Source of the DNA: Paraphoma chrysanthemicola
Lineage: Eukaryota > Ascomycota > Dothideomycetes > Pleosporales > Phaeosphaeriaceae
DNA length: 64,000 nucleotides
Reading direction: 5' to 3'
Assembly (NCBI GenBank): GCA_020744225.1
Contig: JAGMWG010000012.1
Location: 1,394,943 to 1,458,942, forward strand
Shown here: positions 58,237 to 64,000 of the stretch, one piece after another
Position numbering within the stretch: position 1 is the stretch's first letter
How the letters are laid out: each line of letters starts with the position of its first letter
Made by a program: the position numbers and the translations under genes
The notes under the pieces: model-generated
Told to the model about the DNA's origin: nothing
The model's input: the letters and a program-made list of their open reading frames with translations, nothing else
Databases searched by the model: none

Positions 58237-61200
58237 AGTTGCAGCACATCAGTCTTGTATTACGTCGTTGAAATCACTGCTGCAGACACAGAGGACGTTA
58301 GAATAGAGAACCCCGTCTAGGACAGCCGAGCAGCTGTCGCGCAAGCTAAGCAGCAAATCAACAACAGCGCACGTTGCGCAAACGACCAACAATAGCCGCA
58401 GAAAATTACTAGAGAGAACTGCGACACTGTTATCTGCTTTCTTGAAGAATTTGGCGTTCTTGTGTGCAAACAGCACCATACAGGAGTCGTCAATCTTAAC
58501 AGGCACTTACGAGAACAGCATGGAACCCCCATTACACAGCGACAACAAGTACTAGAGCACTTTGCACAATTTTCTGTTGTCAATCCAAGTACAGTCGAAC
58601 TGCCAGAGGAGCCCGCAGCGCTCATTCCCGAACTCAGGGCGCCGTTAAGCGGTATGCAGTGCAGAGCGTGCAGCTTCATCACAGTCAGCACGAGCAGCAT
58701 AAAGACACACTACAGAAAATTGCACCAACTTTCTTAGACAGGGGATAAAAGCGCATTGTATTCAACTGTGAAAGTTCAGACGTTTTTCAGCAGCGGGGGG
58801 TTGCAGAAATATTTTATTGTTAATTTAGGTGCTGAAAACAATGTTGAGAATTCCGAAAGATTAAAACCAAACCAGGTTGCTCAGCAGCAGCTTAGCAATT
58901 ATCAAAAAGTGCGAAAACAGATTGACAACGACATGCAAGTAATAGAAGAGGCAGCAAAGACTGATAAAACTGGCTGGTTCACGAGAACAAAGTGGTTGCC
59001 GTTTCTGAAAGGCCGCAATCTCGCTCATCTGGGCTACGCAGCCCGCTTACCCAATCGCAACGAGGCAAAGCTACGTCTTGCTGCTGAGCTAACAGAAAAA
59101 TTAATTAAGCAGAGTATAAGAGGGCTAGCGACACTTCCAGATAAGACACGGCAATAGCTCAAAAGTGCAAAGCAGACAGAGGTTGATGTACGTCCGTTAG
59201 CGCGAATGCAGAACCCCGAGAGTCAGGCAACGTACACTAGCTACATGGTCCGATTTGTGTGCTTCTATCTCCGCATCATCGCCGACAAAGAGCGTCGAGT
59301 AGATGAATTTTTATCACAAGAGTCTCAGCTTATTAACAGCAGTAATGAGGAAAGCAGCAAGGATAGCAGCACGGAGAGCGAGTGCAACGACAGTAGCAAG
59401 GACAATAACACTAGAAGCTCCGACAACGACAGCATTGCGCCACCACGCACACCGCGCAAGAATACGCAAGTTAACAAACTAAAAGACGCGCAGAAGCTGT
59501 TTACGTAGAAGAGCGATCAGAAGGCGCTAGCAATGCAGCTCTGGCTAACGCTAGACGACAGCAACGCGACCGCTCAGACGAGCGCTCTGCTTAACTCGCT
59601 AACTTCATTTATTCTTACGGAGTATAGTAATAACGCGATATCGACTAGTCTAGTGCAGTATCTCACCGTGCTAGGCATAGACACGCAGACGAACCGCTTG
59701 CGCACAGCAAAGAATTACTCGTACATGCTAGCTAGCGTTGTGTACTGTACCCAGGTGCTAGCTGTTAAAAAGTTGCTTCCAGCAGCTAAACGTAAAGATC
59801 AGACAGAGAAAGATCGCGATCAATTCTTAGATATACGCAAGAAGTATCTAGCAGACGGCTCGTACAGTTCGATGAGTGCAATGCTTAGTCTGCTAGCATA
59901 CAGCAAGCACGCAGCGATAAACAAAGAGAACGCTAGCAACACTTCTTAGTCGCCCGACAAGAAGACTTTCTATCTTAACAGTCAGCCAATCGAGGTTCAA
60001 CGCTTCTGCAAGATAGCACAGAGCATAGAGGCTGAGTTAGTAGAGCGATTCTAGCAGCTGTGCTAGGTCAACAATGTTGCTAACCGCTTTACAATTAATC
60101 TAGAGCAGATTACAGACGACGTTACGTTCACAACGCAGGGCAAGTCTTTTGTAACAACTGCTAGCAACGGTCTGTCTAAAGAGTTAGCTTAGATGCTAAA
60201 GCAGGCGCAAAGTACAGAGGGCAGCATGCGACTGCAGACTTCTAACAGCCAGTAGAGAAGGAAAAAGGTGCGAGAGTATCTGCGCAAGCTAGACCGTTTC
60301 AAGGAGCTCAAGCTGTGTTGCGTGCACGTTAAACAAGGTCAGCCAGCTCGAGAGTCTAAGATTACGACGACACGGCATCGCAACAGACTACTGCAGAACC
60401 GCAATTGGTATATCATCGCTAGTATAATGGTATCAGTAGTTCGCTACTACAAGTCGCAGTCTCAGTTTGACGCGCCAAAGGTAGTGCCGCGCTTTCTGCC
60501 GCCGCGGTTAGGACAGATTATGGCGCTCTACTTGAGTTACTTGCAGCCGTTTGAAGAGTATCTTGTAGTGCAGGTCTTGGGTAGTAGGGTGCACGACTAC
60601 ATCTAGGGCGACGGGCAGGGGGCATGAAGCACCGACCGACTTACAAGGGTGCTGGAGCGCGAGACAGGCAAGCGGCTCGGTGTTAAGCTACATACGCTGG
60701 GGTACCGTCACACTGCTGTTGGCATTGGCCGGGTCAAAGTGGGCGAGTCATTTGGTCGGGGCTATCAAGACGAGGTGGGGGAGATGGATGAAGCAGAAGT
60801 GGACGAAGATCAGGAAGATCTTCTTGAGCTGCAGAACTCGCGGACAACGTTGATGGGCGTGGGCAACTACAGCGTGTCGATTGACATCGTGAAGCATCTC
60901 AGCACGCGGTCGATCGATGCGTTCCGGGCACTCAGCACGGCGTGGCATCGCTTCTTAGGTGTGGATGGGCAGGCAGCTGAGCACGAAGCGCCGACGCGGC
61001 AACGGAAGAGAGCGATGCGGGAGAGCATGTCTGGGCTGGCGATTCTGCCGAAAGAGAAGGCGGTGCATGTAGAAGACACGCGGGTTACGGCGGTACAGCG
61101 AGCGCTACAGAAGGTGTTGGGCAAACAAGACGTTGGGTTTCGGTCGATGGAGCAGGAACAGGCACTGTACGCGGTGCTGGACAAGCAGACGCCGCTCGTG

Positions 61201-62766
61201 GTCGTGCTTCCGACTGGGGGAGGGAAGAGCTTGCTGTTCACGCTGCCGGCTTGTGTGGAAGAGACGGGCGTGACGGTAGTTGTTGTGCCGTACCGGGCGT
61301 TGATTGAGGATCTGGTTGGCCGGATTCGCGATGCTGGAGTCGACTGTATGGAATGGAAGCATGGCGAAAGCAACCCGGCGTCCGTAGTGGTTGTCAGTGC
61401 GGATGTAGCGGGCGACATGACGAGCAACGGCAACTTCTTGGGTTATGCTCGGTTGCTGAAAGGCAAGGGGTTGCTGCAGCGGATTGTGGTCGACGAGTGT
61501 CATCTGGTGCTGACGGCACGGCACTGGCGAGAGAATCTGCTCAAGGTCAAGAATCTGCGACTGCTTGGGTGTCCGATGGTGCTATTGACGGCAACGCTGC
61601 CGCCGTTGCAGGAGGGCGAGCTGGAGGCAAGCATGCTTGTGAAGAATGCAACGTACATCCGGGCCAGTACAGTAAGGCCGAACGCTCGATACTTTGTATC
61701 GTGGTGTCAACGCAAGGCGCTAGAGAATACAGCGCTGTGGATGTGCGAGCGATGGGCTGCAAGGCTGCGGCGGACGGGACAGAAGGGGGTTGTGTATTGT
61801 CTCAGCAAGGCGCAGAGCGAGCGGATGGCAGAAGCGCTGGGGTGTGCATACTATCACGCGGGCATGGACGCTGACGAGCGGGCTGATCGACTGCAAGAGT
61901 GGGTAGAGCATGGTGGGTTGATTGTAGCTACGTCGGCGCTTGGAACGGGGGTGGACTACGCGGGGATTGTGTACATCTTGCACGTTGGGATGCCGTGGAG
62001 CATTACCGACTTCGCTCAGGCAAGTGGACGTGGAGGACGAGGCGGAGAGGAGGTCGATGTGGTAGTGGTGCTTGAGCAGGGGGAGGTTGAGAAGAGGATG
62101 GAGCGAGAGAGCGATGACATAGAGGTGGTGGCAATGGGGCAGTTTCTGGTTGGGAGCGGGTGCCGACGGGAGCTGATGAGCTCGTATATGGATGTGAAGG
62201 GGGTCGGGTGTCGAGAGATAGAGGCAGTCCGTTGCGATCGATGTGGGGAGGGGGAAGATGCTTGGTTGGAGGAGCAGGAGAATTGGGCTCGCGAATGGGC
62301 TACGGTAGAGGAGGCGTTTAGTGAGCTGCGGAATGGATGTGCAATCTGCTGGATAGTGGGACAGGAGCATGCAGCGAGACAGGAGGATGAATGGAAGAAG
62401 CATAGGACGATGCAATGCACGGCGTGGGAGCACGCAACAGGGGCGGGAGCGGATGAGTTCCGGAAGAAGATGGTGGACCGGACGGTGAAGAATAATTGTC
62501 GGCGGTGCTGGGTGAGTCAGAAGTACTGCGCAACGGGGGAGGGGATGGACAAGCGGTGTCAGTGGGCGAATGTGGTAGTGCCGCTGGCGTACGCAGCGCG
62601 TCTGACTCGGAGGGGCATTGCGACAATGGGAGATTGCGGATTTGGGGAGATAGGAGACGATGCATACGCTGGATGGTTAGGGAAGAGGCATAGGGAGGAG
62701 GTATGGGGACAGGTGTTTACGAACGCGATGGCGATGGCGATTCGGCTTATACTGCAATGCCGTTAG
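58237..62766 (+). CDS. OrsD-RecQ telomere-linked helicase, copy C (RecQ half intact)
   Basis: RecQ-type telomere-linked helicases are subtelomeric genes in many fungi and unwind DNA with ATP. All open segments from 58.24 to 62.77 kb lie in one frame. The first half is OrsD/DUF3505-like with C2H2 features (VCKQHHTGVVNLNRHLREQH; CRACSFITVSTSSIKTHYRK) and carries 11 TAG (58318 to 60604) and a TGA at 60625. The second half is open from 60628 to the TAG at 62764: PTGGGKSLLF (motif I), VVDECHLVL (II), LLTATLPP (III), SALGTGVDYAGI (V) and QASGRGGRGG (VI), then a Cys-rich tail (CDRCGEGE, CAICWIV, CRRCWVSQKYC). The first ATG inside the open half is 60784, giving 660 residues. Whether a helicase-only protein is made is unknown. 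Confidence 0.85.
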
Positions 62767-63026
62767 GTAGGAGAGTATAGTAAGATGTGGTTAGGGTAAG
62801 AATACAAGAAATAGAGATGTGTCCGCTTACTTGTAGGGTAGGCGCAGAGATAAGAATTCAAAAATTGGCTACTCAGGTAAGGGGTTCAGGGTTATAAATA
62901 GAGAATACTCTGTACTAGCAACAGTAGGACATGAAATAAGAAAAGAAGAAGAGTAAGCCCGCGCTAAGGCGTACAGTGTTATGAGAGATGTTTTATCTTT
63001 AATGTGTGATGTCTAACTGGTTAGTT
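62767..63026. other. 3' flank of helicase copy C
   Basis: 260 bases of AT-leaning sequence between the helicase stop and the simple repeats; no gene. Confidence 0.4.
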
Positions 63027-63110
63027 GTCTGATGTCGGTTGTCTGATGTCGGTTGTCTGATGTCGGTTGTCTGATGTCGGTTGTCTGATGTCGGTTGTCT
63101 GATGTCGGTT
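63027..63110. repeat. 14-base tandem repeat
   Basis: Six copies of GTCTGATGTCGGTT in a row, essentially perfect. They are followed directly by related GTCTGGTTCCGG units. Confidence 0.93.
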
Positions 63111-63119
63111 GTCTTTGTC

Positions 63120-63310
63120 TGATTTTCTGGTTCCGGGTGTCTGGTTCCGGGTGTCTGATTCCGGGTGTCTGATTTCCGATGTCTGATTTCTGATTTCTGA
63201 TCTCTGATTTCTGATTTCTGATTTCTGATTTTCGATTTTCGATTTTCGATTTTCGATTTTCGATTTTCAATTTTTGATTTTTGATTTCTGAGTTCTGATT
63301 TATGAGTTTT
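63120..63310. repeat. Simple repeats derived from (C)TGATTT / CGATTTT units
   Basis: A run of degenerate units: TCTGGTTCCGGG three times, then TGATTTC many times, then CGATTTT six times, then TTGATTT. The units grade into each other, which suggests stepwise slippage from the 14-base repeat on the left. Confidence 0.9.
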
Positions 63311-63448
63311 ACTTAGAGGTAAATATCTGGGGTGGTAGAACAGCTGTTACAGAGAATAACAACACGTAAGAGAACTACGGAAAAATGAAGTATAAACCGC
63401 GCGAATTAGCAAGGTATTATAGGAAGAGCATATGAGGGTAGAGAAAAG

Positions 63449-64000
63449 ACAGGGTAGGCGGCTGGGCCGTGATACAGAAGAAGAGGGTAAGAATTAGGGT
63501 GAGGGGTTTATAGACAGGGTGGGCGGCTGGGCCGTGATACAGAAGAAGAGGGGTAAGTATTAGGGTGATGGGTTTTTAAGACAGGGTGGGCGGCTGGGCC
63601 GTGATACAGAAGAAGAAGAGGGTGAGTATTGGGGTGAGAGGGTTAAAGAGGGTTTGCGGTTGGGCTTTGATAGAAGATAGCGGGTGGTGGTAAGGTTGAG
63701 GTAGAAAAGAACGGGGGCGGTGGGCGGTGGCCGTGTGGATATTATAGCAGAAGCGGTGTGAGGGTGGGTCATCGGGTGTGAAGGGAAAAGACGGGTGGGG
63801 GGGGCCGGGTTGGGCTTGGCTATGACGAGACGGGGTGGCCGGTTTAAGGCGGCGGAAGGGCCACGAAAAGGGGGGTGGGCGGTTTGGGCGTGATACAGAC
63901 AGCCATAAGAGGGGCAGGGTGGTAAGGGTGAAGGGAAGACGGGGTGGGCGGTGGGCCGTTGTGTGATACAGACCGAGAGGGTGCAGGGTAGGGTGAAGGG
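63449..64000 (+). repeat. G-rich subtelomeric tandem repeat containing TTAGGG
   Basis: Units of about 65-68 bases begin ACAGGGTGGGCGGCTGGGCC at 63449 (variant), 63514 and 63581, with GTGATACAGAAGAAG in the middle and ATTAGGGTGAGGGG near the end; further units to the right are increasingly degenerate (63.65-64.0 kb). The G-rich strand reads left to right, as expected if the telomere lies to the right. Confidence 0.88.

Noticed and set aside
58756..60606. Four separate small genes between 58.7 and 60.6 kb
   Set aside because: All are in one frame and separated by single stops, so they are parts of one gene.
61720..62433. 237-codon frame antisense to the RecQ helicase
   Set aside because: Shadow of the helicase frame; Ser/Pro/Leu-rich by codon mirroring.
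63027..63110. CRISPR-like array
   Set aside because: The units are contiguous without spacers, and the genome is fungal.
63013..63270. 85-residue repetitive protein on the minus strand
   Set aside because: It is the translation of simple tandem repeats and has no supporting context.

Overview
The window looks like a chromosome arm of a filamentous ascomycete (Pezizomycotina; Dothideomycetes are plausible but not provable from this sequence), running from ordinary gene space on the left towards a telomere on the right. The evidence is short GT-AG introns of about 45-70 bases, Zn2Cys6 regulators, a HET-domain gene, a fungal rhodopsin-fold protein, a Spo7 gene, a Ty1/copia fragment, strongly AT-biased blocks that look like repeat-induced point mutation (RIP), and an OrsD-RecQ telomere-linked helicase followed by G-rich repeats containing TTAGGG. 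All gene models were built by hand from the sequence; no database search was possible.

Region 1 (1-26.1 kb) is mostly intact: a cytochrome P450 cut by the left edge, a rhodopsin-fold membrane protein, a Ure2-like glutathione transferase, a sugar MFS transporter, the housekeeping gene SPO7, an FAD monooxygenase, an NAD(P)-dependent epimerase-like protein, a Zn2Cys6 regulator next to an SDR, and a cis-CaaD-like tautomerase. Two damaged items sit among them: a remnant of a fungal N-terminal effector-type domain near 16 kb, and an ArcA-like regulator whose DNA-binding half (+) and regulatory half (-) face each other, as if the second half had been inverted.

Region 2 (27.7-37.7 kb) starts with a decaying metabolic island: a truncated DUF2306 membrane gene fused to an aldehyde dehydrogenase pseudogene, a succinate-semialdehyde-dehydrogenase-like gene with one late frameshift, and a transketolase-type pseudogene. 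An intact HET-domain gene and a cysteine-rich single-pass surface protein follow.

Region 3 (37.7-45 kb) is a 1.9 kb AT-saturated block, an abruptly beginning and ending copia pol fragment, an unidentified remnant, and an isolated intact GrpB-family gene.

Region 4 (45.5-64 kb) is subtelomeric. Three same-orientation OrsD-type genes can be read through their stop codons: copy A (45.6-50.2 kb, OrsD to RecQ, degraded), copy B (55.4-58.05 kb, OrsD half only, degraded) and copy C (58.2-62.77 kb, OrsD half with 11 TAG and one TGA, RecQ half fully open with all helicase motifs). Between A and B lie a degraded long reading frame on the minus strand, a 78-base tandem repeat with a palindromic core, and a second degraded plus-strand frame. 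Simple repeats and a roughly 67-base G-rich tandem repeat finish the window.
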